The translations under genes and the position numbers were made by a program. Below are positions 17,159 through 30,200 of a stretch of DNA of 64,000 nt, in pieces. The stretch covers positions 5,704,001-5,768,000 of the forward strand of contig CM082581.2 in the NCBI GenBank assembly GCA_040954595.2, read 5' to 3'. The notes under the pieces are model-generated. The model saw only the letters and a list, made by a program, of their open reading frames with translations, was not told where the DNA came from and did no database searches. Positions within the stretch are counted from its first letter, which is position 1. Every line of letters begins with the position of its first letter. Source of the DNA: Balanoglossus misakiensis. Lineage: Eukaryota > Hemichordata.

Positions 17159-20100
17159 TCACTTTGATCCCTCAGACTCACAAAGGTCACTTTGACTCGT
17201 GTCACTTCCGTCCGAGTAGTACAGATCCTGCAGAGCGCACTTTTCCGAGTCGTCGGGCGTGACGATGACCAGCCGCGACGACGCCCTGGAGATCAGACTC
17301 AGCATGAATTTGTTGTAGTCGGCGGTCGCCGCGTTCACTCGCGGATGAACACCGATGACGACGGGTCTGTCCAGCCCGCTGAACAGCTTGACGCTGGTGA
17401 CGCGGGCCTCGGTCGGCAGGTCCCGGCAGAGGTCCACGTCCTTCCTCTTGCTGAACAAGATCGCCACGTCTTTCGCCCGGTAGCCGTGTTCGGAGTACTG
17501 CTCGACGATCCTCGGGAGAACCTCCTTGAACGAGTCAGAACTGCAAGGGATGAACTTCACTTGATCCCCAGGGCTCGCATTCGTCACTTCCACTCCGGCC
17601 GAATCGGTTTCAGTGTCGAGAAACTTTGACGCGAATCCGAACAGATCCCCCGAGCTCCTCAGAATCTGCTTGAGTTCAAAGGTCGTCTTCTTGGCGAGGT
17701 CTGGGACGCCGGTTCTGAACTTATGCACCTGCATGTCAGTGTCCACAAAGGCCCACAGGTAACCATGACAACTGGCTCCATCGTCCCCGTTTTTGACAAA
17801 CCTCTGTGCCGCCCTGTACCAATCTCCATCCCGGTCTTTGAAATTCTGCGCTTCATCGATGATGATATTTTTGATGTTGCCATAGCATCCATTTGGAGCT
17901 GCATCAGCTAAGAAGTCTCTCCGACAAACTGCTTTACAAAGATGGAGGCTCCTGTAAGAATACATAAAAGACAATCTGAGTATGTGTAAACACTGGCTTT
18001 GTAGGTCTGGAAAACATTGAGAAAATTGATCATTATATTTTGAAAGCCTTCCTACAAATAATTTTGTACCTTTTCTCATAAAGATAACCTACATTGTAAA
18101 AGCAATAATTCCTCTTCCAACCTTGCCAATTTCACGGCCAAATGCCACAAATTATTAGGAGTATCAAGAAACATACCAAATCAGAGTTTCCTTCTTCTAT
18201 CTAAAAAAATATGACCAAGCAGATATCAGTTGCTAAATTATTATTTCGAGCGACATTTGACACACTAACCTGATTTTCTCACACAAAAGTTTATGTTCAC
18301 ATATATAGAGGATTTCATCGGCTGTAGAGCCGCATCTCAGCAGTTTCCGCACGAACTCCACCGCTGCAACCGTCTTGCCACTTCCTGGTGGGCCACATAC
18401 CCACAATTCCTTGTGGTGGTGATGTTGCCATAGCAACTCAAACTGCTGCTGGCTGAGGGTCAACAGGAATTCGTCCTTTTGCCGGAAGTCGGTGGTGATC
18501 GGTGGAAACGTTGCTACGGTGACAATCAAGGCGTGCAGAATGTGCTCCAGTTTCGCCTTGGTTACTCGGTACCCGGGCACCGACTTGGCAGATTGTCTCA
18601 GTTCGTGCCAGTGGGTTTCTGCAAAACTGTCAGTGTACGGTAAAGTGTGGCAGATGACGTTGAATTTCTCCCTGCATCCTCCTTCCATGACCAGTTTCCT
18701 CTTCAAGATTTTGCCCAGACTGACACTGTACTCTCTCGACTCGTCAGTTACAGCGCCCTCTACGAGCGTTATCAGGAAAATCCCTGCAGTTGTCAGCAAG
18801 AGTGCATCGCCTATGTACTCCACTGGTTTGGGTGCTGCACAGGCTGGGAGGTGTAAAGTCCAAGAGTCAAGGACTAACGATATACCTGTCCAAGAGACTG
18901 CGCTGGCGTTGTCATTCAACCATTTCCATGGTGACAAGGATGAAGATTTTTGGAGGCTACGGTGTTGCTTGGGGTACACAAGCAAGTTTTCTTGAGAAAC
19001 TGCAAAAGTGGAAATTAAAAATAAGATATATGCAGGTCTTCATGCTCATCATCCAAGTTACATGTATATACATTTTATAATGATATACTAGTATCTCCAT
19101 ACCTATGGTGTTGAGAGGTCTTGTGTAGTGTATTGTAGTGTAGTGGTGTTTATGTGTATGTGGTGTGGTGTGGTGTTGTGTCGACAGTGTTCTTCAAAGA
19201 CCTTAGATTCTGCTGGCAACACCACAAACTCTTACCTGTAAAGTGTCTTTCCTTAATTTCTGTCACAAAATCCTGAATCATGTAAACTGGTAATGAGCCT
19301 GGGTTGTGCATTTCCAACCTATGGTACTTGTATTTCATTTCATCAATGTCTGAAATAAATATTAAGAAAAGGAATGTATTGTATGTTTTTTTGAAAATGC
19401 ACAGAAACTTTGATGAAAAAAATGCTAGTAAAATCTAGTTTCTTTACCTCTAATTTGTCTGATAATGTTGCTTCGCCAATCAATGGGAGACATTTGCTTT
19501 ACTTTCCCATCAACAATGTGATACGTCTCCGGGGGCTGTGTGTGAACTAATCCGGGATATCGAACGATGGAAACAATGATCACAAAACGAGATGTGGAAA
19601 CCCCCGAAGGTACACCATCAACGGGGTAAATCGCAACGTCCCAGTGAATTCCCCTCTGAACCCGAATCTCTGGCTTAACCCAGATGGTCTTCGACATCCT
19701 CTCTGTAACCTGGGCGACGACGTCCTCCAGGGTGAGAGGATCCGGGATGTCTTCTCCGCAGACCAGGCTGTTCCGGTCCTCGATTCCGAACAGCACGTGG
19801 CCTCCGCGGTAGTTGGCGAAGGCCGAGACGTACCGACGGACGAACCAGCCGATGCGCTCCGAGACGGGCTCCGTCGACAGGTCCCTCTCGCTGCTGAGAT
19901 ACTTGAACTGGATCTGCGCCGTCTCCTGCCTCAGGTCGGCCATGGGTTCACCGTACTCGAACCTGTCCGGGTACCCCGGCAGATCGGAGAGACGGCCGAT
20001 CTTCTCGCCTTCCTCTCGCATCAACTTGACGGCGGTGTGGTAGCTCATGCTGAGGGTTGCCGTGTCGGTGGGCACACGGGCGTGGTAGTTGACGGTGCAA

Positions 20101-20890
20101 ACGTGATCGGAGCTCTTCACGAAAACGTACAGGTACTCGTCGTCGTAGCTGCCGACCAGATCGACGTAGTTGCAGATATCGTCCTGCGAGATCAGCCACC
20201 GTATTTGCTGTTCGATTCCACTCCACCAAGTGTCGAACGATTTGATGTTCGTATTGTCCCGACATGCCGCTGTGTTACATAGTTGGAGAATACCGCCACC
20301 AGAGTTCAACAAGGCACACAGATAAACTTGCACGGTAGCATTTTCACCTTCGTTGACTCTCTTGGATATGTTCACGTTGCACTGGAGGATAGACTCCCCA
20401 AACTTTGTTAGGTTCCTACAGGAAGAGATTAAGACACAAGAATCATATTGAAACATCTTTAAACCGTACTAGTAGGCATATGGCACACTAGATCACATAA
20501 AATCACATGAAAACATGTTGTATTCTGAACAATATACACCTGGTTGCTATAGGATCCTGCAGGAAAAAATCTGCAATCAACCTGCTGAGGTAAGAACATG
20601 TACCCCAGTAAATTGCTGATAGTCATAATAACCAAGGTCATCAAAGGTTGATGGCACAAGATGACGCCCTCACCCAGAGACTGACTGACCTGTCCTTAAT
20701 ATTAGAACTATTGACATAGCCTTGCTTGTGGAAACGTATGGCATGTGTGATAATTCAGTTTGTCGTCGTGAAAGAGTAGCATTCGTGACGACAGTGACAT
20801 TTGATGCTCTACAATGATGGAAAGAGGGACTGCTATGTTGTGACTTTTTGTACTCACATCTTCAGGATCAGTCCTGTCTTTCGATTTCAT
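17159..20890 (-). CDS. Schlafen-family protein, group III type (nuclease-like core + helicase-like domain)
   Basis: Six exons, read on the minus strand: 20890-20858, 20556-20540 (17 nt), 20415-19448, 19349-19236, 18999-18270, 17951-17159. Phases agree and the product is 884 aa, close to SLFN11 (901 aa). The N-lobe has LCALLNSGGG (about 49-58); the C-lobe AlbA_2 motif is VSAFANYRGGHVLFGIED (about 213-230). A linker carries a degenerate SWADL-like SWTLHL (about 423). The helicase-like part has Walker A GPPGSGKT (580-587), Walker B IIIDEAQNF (about 650-658), and later DVAILFSKRKD and KLFSGLDRPVVIGVHPR. Mammalian group III Schlafens cleave tRNA/rRNA and block viral or stress translation. Two points are unusual: the catalytic Glu pair reads ETAQIQFK (E181, Q186), and the HxC...CC zinc site is not seen. 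The two 5' exons are the least certain. Confidence 0.88.
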
Positions 20891-21243
20891 ATCAGCTGTA
20901 AGTTGTACATAGATATTTGTTGTAAATGGTCACAAACAGTACTTTTTCAGGCGCGTTGATTAGGCAGCGGGTTGGTGAACTTGAAGAAATGTCACATTCA
21001 CAGCACATTTTGTCCCAACCACCTTTCCCAGTGGACAACTGAGTCGACAGGTCAAAGTTCGCATCAGGTCAAGCCAAGGTCAAACCAGGTCGGAGTTTCT
21101 GCGTGAAAAGCTGCGCAAAAGTCTGAATATGAACAAGGAAGTAGATTTCTTGAAAAACCTACGTCAAGCTTGGCGACGAAATAGGCGTATCTTTCAAGCA
21201 TTTTGATGGTATTCAAAGTGGGGCCGACATTTATTTGCGAAAC
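20891..21243. promoter_or_regulatory. Divergent promoter region, Schlafen / SLP-76-like, with nuclear-receptor half-sites
   Basis: Only 353 bp separate the two start codons. Four same-direction half-sites lie at 21049-21054, 21066-21071, 21077-21082 (all AGGTCA) and 21087-21092 (AGGTCG). The second and third form a direct repeat with a 5-nt spacer (DR5, the retinoic-acid-receptor spacing); the third and fourth form a DR4. No TATA box is obvious. Function is inferred from motif spacing only. Confidence 0.5.
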
Positions 21244-24200
21244 ATGGCCACGAAAAATCTCCCCTCGGCAGATACGTTACACAGCTGGTCGGTAAACGAC
21301 GTACAGGACTGGTTAAAATTGGTGAGTGTTGAAGTTTGTGTATTTGTACACAACTGGCGAGAACTTTGCCACTTGTGAAACGCAACGCCGTCTACCTTGT
21401 ATTAAAAGTTTCGGGAACAGTAACCGTGGTTGAATGAATCAATATTTCTGATGGAATATGTTCCCATGGAGAAGGGAAGTTTGGCGATTCGTCGTTTCAA
21501 CAATATCCCAGTGACAACACGCCTAAAACATTGTCGTGACGACTTCATCGCATCACGATTCTCTGGAAAGTGGAACACGATAATTTGAAGTTTCATTACA
21601 TGTCACTGACTATAGTGTAATTTTTCTCTCTGATGATGATGTCAGTCTACGAACAGATCAGATTATCAAAACGTCAAGGCTGGTACTATACAACAGCGTC
21701 GCACTGAATTCATTCCACGAACCACAGAGTCCAAAACCGGTGTTCTCATTCAAAATTTGTATGGACTTCCGGGTTGTTGTCTGTTGTGAAATACATGTAG
21801 TTTCATGTAACTGTCATAGCTGTGGTACGCAACTGTACCGTTGGGGGGGGGGGGGGCTGATTAATCATCCCCCCAAACGGTACAGCTGCGTACCACAGCT
21901 AGTAACTGTCAGTACAAGTGTTACCTCCTATTTCTGTAGTTTTATATCCACAGTAAAGGCTAAATTTTCAATCGAAGTTTTCTTCCAATTGGTTTTCCAA
22001 GATACTGTGTGACTATTGTTTGAATAGATAGATTTGCAGTTTAAAATAGTCACATAGCCTAAACATGATATTAAAATAGTAGGGGCGTCTACGCACCGTG
22101 GTGTAGTGCACTGCCAGTCAGTTGATAACGATTTTTCCAGGTCCCATTCAGCTTAGGGAAATTGCAGTCCCAGTGGTTACTACCTTAACACATGATCTTT
22201 TATAACATTTTTGATATATCATATGATATCTAGGTAAATTTCTCTTGGTAATAAACTGTATCATAACAAAAGGCAAAAAGTTACACTAATAACTCACTTA
22301 GAAACTCAATCATTATATTTCTGTAATAAAATGTACAAAAATATGATTAAAATTTAACATTTGAAATGTACATTATTCTGCTATTATGTACTCTTTATTG
22401 GATGTAAGCACTTCAAATATTTTCATTTCAGGGAGAGGGAAGTTTGAGCAGAAAAAAAAAACCATTAACCTTCTGAGGGATTTTTGATAGCAGGTTGGCT
22501 AATTTGTGTAACAATGCTAGCAAGTGATATGTTAATCTGTTGCTATTACTTTCCAAAACTTTAATGGTATAGAGGCCACTGCTCGTAAGTTTAAACTGCT
22601 CTGGTGAGAACTCTTGAAGCCTGTTTTATTTCTTTAACTTTCTTAAAGATGACCATCCAAGATGGTCTGTTATGAGGGCAATATTTTTTCATTATTCGTC
22701 GATGTGTATGTACATTGAACCCCTGTAATTGTTCACTCCACTAGAAAAAAAAACTCAACTGGCAGACATACTGTCAACATATGAAATTGCTGGGATACCA
22801 TATATTTGTGATGATTGGATCACTCAGGGTATTATCTTGTTGCCGAATTTTTGTCAATATATTCACAAAAGAATTCATCCTATTACATCTTGCTTGTCTT
22901 TCAGAATAGCTGCATGTAATGATTTTTTTTTCTGTTTGTCTTCCAGAATGGCTATAATGAATTTGTTCTACCATTCCGTGGCCATAAATTTGATGGCAGG
23001 AAACTGCTTGTAAGTATTTTACCCTGAATAAATACTGTAAAACACTTTATTTTCGCAAGCAATAAATTTTCGCGAAATACGCAGGAGCCAAAAAAGCGTG
23101 AAAGTAAAAAGTTGCGTAATTTTTTTTAAAGATAACGATGCAGTGAATGAAATAAGAGAACGTGAAAATTAATACTCGTGATTGAAACAGTGGCCTCTCT
23201 CGGTATCGCGAAAATTTCAACTCGCGAAAATAAAGTGTTTTACAGTAGTTCGTATATACAGATGACCAATTAGCTTATTCACAAATATGGAAGATTAGTT
23301 GAACAGATCAAAGTTTTGTTTGGTTCTTATGTGACCCTATGTTTTTCTGGTATTGTTGTTATGGATCTCAGTTGGACAACGGGATCTGGGTGATCCCGGA
23401 ATGTGTTGCTCATGAGAACCAGTTGAAGGACAGGCCAGGCTGATCATCGGGTTAACCCTTTGAACTAAATGTCAAAATGTTAACGCAACATTTTCTCTCT
23501 TCTATGCATTTTCTTCTCATTTTTCCCCTTAATTTTGGACCAAGTGGATAAAATTATGCAAAAACACTGAATGTCTCTGTTCTTGGAACCACATACATGT
23601 ATATTATATGTGAGCTTTCCAGAAAGCAATGTTTGTTTCATAAATTTTCTTTTTTTCCTGTATATATTTATGTACATGTGAATATTTGCATACTTCCAGA
23701 TGCTTTCAGAGCAAGCCTTGAATGGAATGAATCATGATTTTCCAGAAAAGAAGCGGAAGTAAGTCACATAATAAAATTTAATAAATCCTTGACAGATGTT
23801 CTCACTACAAGTACCTTACTCAAGTTACTGTGCCATATTTTTCCCTATGGAAATTATTAATTATTATCCATTGTCTTCAGGCCTTGATAAAAATTGTAGA
23901 AAATAATATGGTAAGATTAATTTTACGAAATCTGAAGTGAGGATTATGCATAATGCACACGTTTCTATTATACCGGTACTCCCCCAATCACACATAGAGA
24001 CGTAAAACATAATTGTAGTCACATCCAGAGATTTCATGGAAAGGCCTTGAATTGACCGCTCTGTCACTTGAATTATGGCAGAGTTCCGGGATGCCAAAAG
24101 TAATGACTATTAAATTACAACTTGCCTTTATAAGGAAACCAGTGTCATCTTTTTGATATCTGGTTCCTGGAATCAACATAAAGTTTCTGTTGCACTTAAC

Positions 24201-27200
24201 AAGGAAGGACAATTCTCGAATGCTGTGGTTTTGTCTGATTTCATTTGAACATGGAAGTAATATTTAGTGGAATTTTGACATGGAAGTTGTAGTTGGGCTG
24301 TTCCAATAAAAAAAACCAGGAAAAGCGTTGAGTACCTGATATACAACGCAAATCATTCTGACACCAATTAACTGTCTGTACAATTTTTTTTCAATAGATC
24401 CATGATCAAACAAGTGGAGAAGGTTAGGGGGAGGAAAGCACTGTTAAAAAAACTAGAGTAAGTAAAATTTCCTGTTTTTTCTCCAACAAATGAATGATCA
24501 TGATTTCTATAGTGTGTCGCACTGTGGCCATGGCATTTGTGAATTTTCAGATTTTGCTGCAGTAAAAGCCTCTCTATGACTTTCGAAGTAAATGGTAATA
24601 CATTATATTGGTATTTCTATAGTCAGTTGTTGCATGAATTAAAACTTTGATGAATGATTTGGTAATTGCAAGAGAAACGTGTTTGATAACTTAATTGCTT
24701 TTTATTGTCAGATCTTATAACAAGAAGACAGAACCAGCCCCAGCCCCAGCGCCAACACCCAGAGATTACCATGATGAAGACGATGGTAATTTAAATTTCT
24801 TTAATGCTCGACGTCATTTTCTCAAATTCCAAGCCAGAAGCAGTCTAATGTTGGAGACTTTTCAGAGTTACTGCCATCTTATAAATGCGTGCAGGTGTAT
24901 ATAAGTATCTATGCATGCTGAATTTGAAAAAAAAAACATGAAACATATCAACAGACTATCTTTGCTAGATGAGTAGTTTAGATAATTTTATGCATTAAAA
25001 TTTTTCAAAAAAGATCTTCATCCACAGTATTACAAATTCTAACATGTGGTTGCTCTCTGAACAAGTGTTTTGAGCATGCACATATCAGTGGTCGGTTAGA
25101 AATGAAAATGTATCATGATTTGTTTCTAACACAGATGTTGGATGGGGTTCTGACTTTGATGATGATAAGGTAAATACCATTTTATTCTGAGCTTAGACTT
25201 ATGTTGAGTAAATTACTGCTTCACAAGGTTTTTGGTACTAGTGAATGTATATGTAGACCTGGACAGTGATTCAGTGTCATATATGAAGCAATAAGAATTG
25301 AATTATCTGAATCCAGTGAGAAAGTTGATACATTCTTTATAGTTATATGATATGGCGAAGTTTTGGTATTTTTATAGTAGTCTAGTGTATGTGTGCTTGG
25401 AACTGTAGGCATTTATGAGAGAAAGAGAATGCAACACTGTACACAGGTCCTTTTGTTATGGCATTGTTTGAGAATGTCACAACAAGGGCATTTATTGAAG
25501 AAATTCGACTGTATTTATATCATCTGATATTTTATGTTAAAGTCTGAAAACGTTTGTACATCTAAAAGTACCGGTATCTTCAATTTGTATTCAGTTTTAG
25601 TTTTTATAGTGGCATTGATGAAATATCTCCGACTGTTCAGGAAATCTCTAGGGAACAGCGCCATCGGCGACCAACTTGGTAATGCTTCCTTTTTGTGATG
25701 GCTTGACAACGTGTAATAACAGGGCCATTTCAAGAATCGATAATTTGATGGAGGGATAATTATTGCTCCAATTTCTTTATGTGTATGTACTCATTACATC
25801 ATTTTGATGTGTATTCCAAATTATTTCTTTGACAGGATGAAGAAGACGAGTTTGATGAAGATGAACAACCAGATTATGATCTACCTCCAGATGTGAGTGC
25901 ACAATAACCTTAAATCATCCCAACCTATTACCTTGTCACTGCTTCCTCTGCAATCTCAGCCTCATCATTTTGCTACTCTGCACATTTAATTACACTTTGG
26001 TGCATACCCCCACTTCAGTGACGATTGAGTTACTTTGTCTTTTTCGTATACACGTTTCACTGTGTACAGCATTACTGATTGGTGTGTTTCATCTTCTGTT
26101 GCCATCTTTCAGCAAGAGGAGCTGGACCTTCCAGAGTACGTAGACCCTACAGGTATGTCGGTGACAACTGTCATGTAGAATGATTTGTAAGAATTTGAAC
26201 TCTTGCAGTTTTGGTATGGGCACTCATGAGTTGCACATACACACACATGCACGCACACACGCATGCACATATGCACAAACTAGTATACACACATTCCTTC
26301 TCCCTATTCTCTCCATGGTACGACTGCCAAGGATCAGATCAACAGAGGAGCCCAAGTTACTCCTGACTTCGGGCTATTTTCTCAGTGTTTAATATTGTTT
26401 TAACCCTTTCACCACCATGGTTTGTTCCACAGCCATTATTTTCTGTGACAAAATTGGACCTCCGAATGGGGATGAAAGGGTTAAAGGGATATATGGTGGT
26501 GACCAGATAAAGGCCAATAAACCACTGACATCTTTCTTTTTTTTATAATGAATTTCTCTGTGTACGTTTTATTTGATATAGAAACAGCTGAAGCCGTAAC
26601 TGAGGAATATTACGAAGATCCTGTGGAAACTCGTAAGTTGAATTTCTCTAAAAATGTTTACACAGTGAACGTTTCCAAAGCATTTATACAATGTACAAGG
26701 TTTGGTTTACACCATGATTAGTAATTTTGGCACGTTGAATCAACCGATATGTTCACAGCAGCCACAACTACTAAATCAACAGCAATAATAGATGAAGAGT
26801 ATTACGACGACCCTGATGATTCTTGTAAGTAGAGTTACTTTCGTGGATTTTGGGATAAGAGGCGTTCCTGTCGGCAACTCTAATGCATATAAATCAAACA
26901 GTGTATTTAAAACTCACACAAACATGCATATAAAAAGCCCAATTTATTTTTTAGTTTGCAATTAGTATTTTGATTTAATTAATGGAAAACAAACGACTAA
27001 CATTGTAAATGGTAATCGTCAACAAGAACTAATGCAACAAAACTAACCCTTTGATCACTGCTAGCTGTGCTATCCAGAAGAAAACTTCTGAATGATGTTA
27101 TGTGTCACCAGGGGATCAGGTTGCTTTACCTCTTCCTCCACCGTAGTTTGGTCCAAATGCATTGTTTTCTATGGTAAAGTTGGAACTCTACATGGGGAAA

Positions 27201-30200
27201 TGGGGGCGAGGAGGTCTGAATTTTATCTACTTAACCCCTTCACCCCATTCCTCTATGTATAGGTCCAAATTTATCATAGGAAACAATAGATTTGGAGCAA
27301 ACCATGGTGGCCAAAGTGTTAATGAGAGAGACTGTAGTTGTAACTTTTGACATAAAATGTGGAAATACTCGTCATTGCCATGGGGAAGTTTTAGGCTGTC
27401 CAATGTGACCTCTGTTGACCTGAACATACCATTATGAAACGGGGTGGCCAACCGTAAGTAGGGTAGAAGCAATGTGTGCTGCCGTGAAGACATATGAAAC
27501 CGTGTTCAGTGGGTCCTGGGAGCTCCAAAATCATTTGCCAAGCAGTGCACATCGTCGCACGGTCGGCCACCCCATTTTGTAATGGTATGTTCAGGTCAGA
27601 TTGTATACCACTACTTCACCTGATCTGAAAATGCTACTAAAATAACAGATGACAAACTAAAAAAAATGTTGAAAAAAAATAGAAGTTACAACTACTGTCC
27701 CTTTGAAAATGCGTGTAATATTATAATCTAAACTCAAAGTGCACATAGCATGTTGGTACAGCTAAGAATGCTTAATGTACTCTTAACACATAAATTGTTT
27801 GTGTCTGAGTTTGGAAACAACTTCACTGTTTCATTGTCTGGTCTGTCAGATCATTCCAATGAGATAAACATGTGAAAATCTTACTTAAAACCAAATGGAA
27901 AGATGTGTTACTATCTGAAAAAGAGAGGAATTCAGATGAAGAAAACAAAATTTGACAGCAGGAAACCATACATAAGTCACATTGCTCTGAAGTTTTGTCT
28001 CTAAAAGCCATCTGCCTCGATCACAATCACTCCCTATCAAATGGGTGGCCATCGCTACAGAAATGTGTCTGTCTGTTTGGGTTTCAATCCCTATCGCAGA
28101 GTCTTGCCATTTCCACTGATTGTTTGCAAATTCCACTTTCCACTTCCTGACAAACACTTCCCCCTTACTCTTGTCAAAAAAAAAAACAGGACAGAGCTAC
28201 ACCAGCATGTAAATTGGCTGTTTTTATACACATTGGAATTAAAATCAATAGCTACCAGATAGAAATTTAGAAGAAAAATTGCAAAAAACTCAGCACAAAT
28301 AAACTAAATACTGCAAAAATAGTAGTCCATTTCTCTTGATGCTGTCTGGAAAATTTACCTTCTCACCTACGGAAATATCACAGGTACATAATATGTGAGT
28401 TCCCTCCACTGCTAGAAACACATTGTAACCTTTGCCCAAATTTGTGATGTGTAGTAGGCATCGTTGTGTTGTAATAGGCTACAACATGCCTTTCTGTTGG
28501 TCAGTCTCATGTTTCACCACTAAGACCGACCAATCACATTGCGCGTTGCGTATGAGGAAGTGGTTTCCCCCCAACTCCAAACTCAACAGCAATCAAAATT
28601 CCAAACTTCTACGTTATCTGATTTAGTTATGCAAACGATATGCAGTGTTTCACTTCTTTAAAAAAAAGGTCTGGTCTAGTTTTTTCGCCACTACCTGTCT
28701 GGTGTTGTGTAGTAATTCAATCATTGTTTTTTGGTTTGGTTTAATTCAGCGCCGCAAAATATGCCAAGACTACCGCCCAGACTGCCTCAGGTTAGTTCAA
28801 CTTTTGACTCAAATGGTTAAATTTTCTCCTATTGACATGTGTGTTGATAACAGATTATATTTGATTGCTGTGCTCAACATGCTTGTTGCCTGCCTTTTAT
28901 CTCATGCTATAAACACTGCAGCCGACAGATATGATCTTTTAAAACAAACAAAACAATTTGATTATTCTCCATACAGGGACATCTCACCCCGTTCAACGGT
29001 GTTAATGCAAGGTGAGTTTACTGATAACTATGCCTTGTTCATCAGATTAAGGAAGTAGCTCCTGTCTTCCTGTGGCTTGTTGATTATTAATTTTATATAA
29101 AACAGTGTTGTTCCTCCTGCAGACTTTTCACAGTGTTACCTGGTAGATATTATTAGTCTTCTAGTAGTGAAACATTCTTTCTTTTCTGTTGCTTCTGTGG
29201 TAAAATTTCAGCATGCAAAAATCAAACTTTTGTGAATATAAGGTGGATTCACATGAAAAGAAAAAATCTTCATTTACAACAGTATGATATTTCAGGTGTG
29301 TAATGAACATGTGTAAGTTTTTAATGGAACAGGAAGTTCTGTATTTTCATTATTGGAAACCACTGTTAGTAGCTTTATTGTTTTTTTGTTCCCTGCAAAT
29401 GTCAACAGCAAAACTAGCTTAGACAAGGTGGCACTGGTAAATCAGTTTTCTTGTCTGGATAACCTGTTCTCGTATTCCTGTACAGAACTCCGCCTTTGCC
29501 AACAAGACCCAACCAGGCCGCAGTGCCACCAAGGCAGCTGAAAACCAATTACCCGAAAACAGTGCCAATCAAACAGCCGCCTCTTCCCAGCAAACCAGAA
29601 CCAGCGGCGCCGCCCCGACCAGAAAAGCCATCACACATGGTTCGAAAACCACCGCCACCACCACAGGAAGTAAGTTGCAATTTATCGATTGTTGCAAAAA
29701 TGACGTAACAAGATTTCTTCCCTAAACATAAATGGAAATCAGTGCACATGCAATAAAATGTACTTTTCGTAAGTTTTGTTAGGAGCCTGTAGTTAGCCAA
29801 AATGGCTATACAGGGAAATGAGATGAACATTGTTGAATGAGCATATTACTAGTAACAAGAAACTGTAGTTGCACACATAACAAAGCTTGTCGAAAAAAGA
29901 AAATCTCAATACTTGCTTCCTGCCACTGTCATACAACTAACACTCAAACTGTCCCCGCCCAAATTGTAAATCTTGCAACCTCTACATAACAAACGACGTG
30001 CTTCTCTCCTAGACCGAAGAAACGTACGAAGTACCAGAAGAAGGGGAAACCTACGAAGTTCCCCTGGATCAAGAACAGGGGTATATTCAAGATGAATTAT
30101 ACGAAGTTCCCAACGCAGGAGATGATGATGCAGGTGATGGTGACGGTGAGACATGAAGTCTGCTGGTAGCTTATCTCCTTAGATTAGTACCCTTGCAGAT

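Larger units (their letters stand above)
26825..28749 (+). other. SLP-76-like intron 10, repeat-rich
   Basis: A 1.9-kb intron made largely of small elements: a dispersed segment at about 27079-27135, a degenerate family A relative at about 27125-27225, a clearer copy at 27231-27322, and a large inverted repeat at 27411-27600. The remainder is AT-rich with no exon seen. Confidence 0.6.

Noticed and set aside
20686-20701. Alternative microexon in Schlafen near GTCAGTCAGTCT
   Set aside because: It leaves the wrong phase for the next exon unless an 11-nt version is used; the 17-nt exon at 20540-20556 fits with better splice signals.
23370-23440. Possible exon reading LDNGIWVIPECVAHENQLKD inside the SAM-coding part
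   Set aside because: Tempting, but it lacks a usable donor and hits a stop soon after. Joining exon 2 directly to 23700 keeps phase and gives a sensible SAM end.
29486-29669. Second open frame (NSAFANKTQPGR...) in exon 13 of the adaptor
   Set aside because: Phase after exon 12 gives the TPPLPTRPNQ frame, whose proline-rich sequence suits the family.
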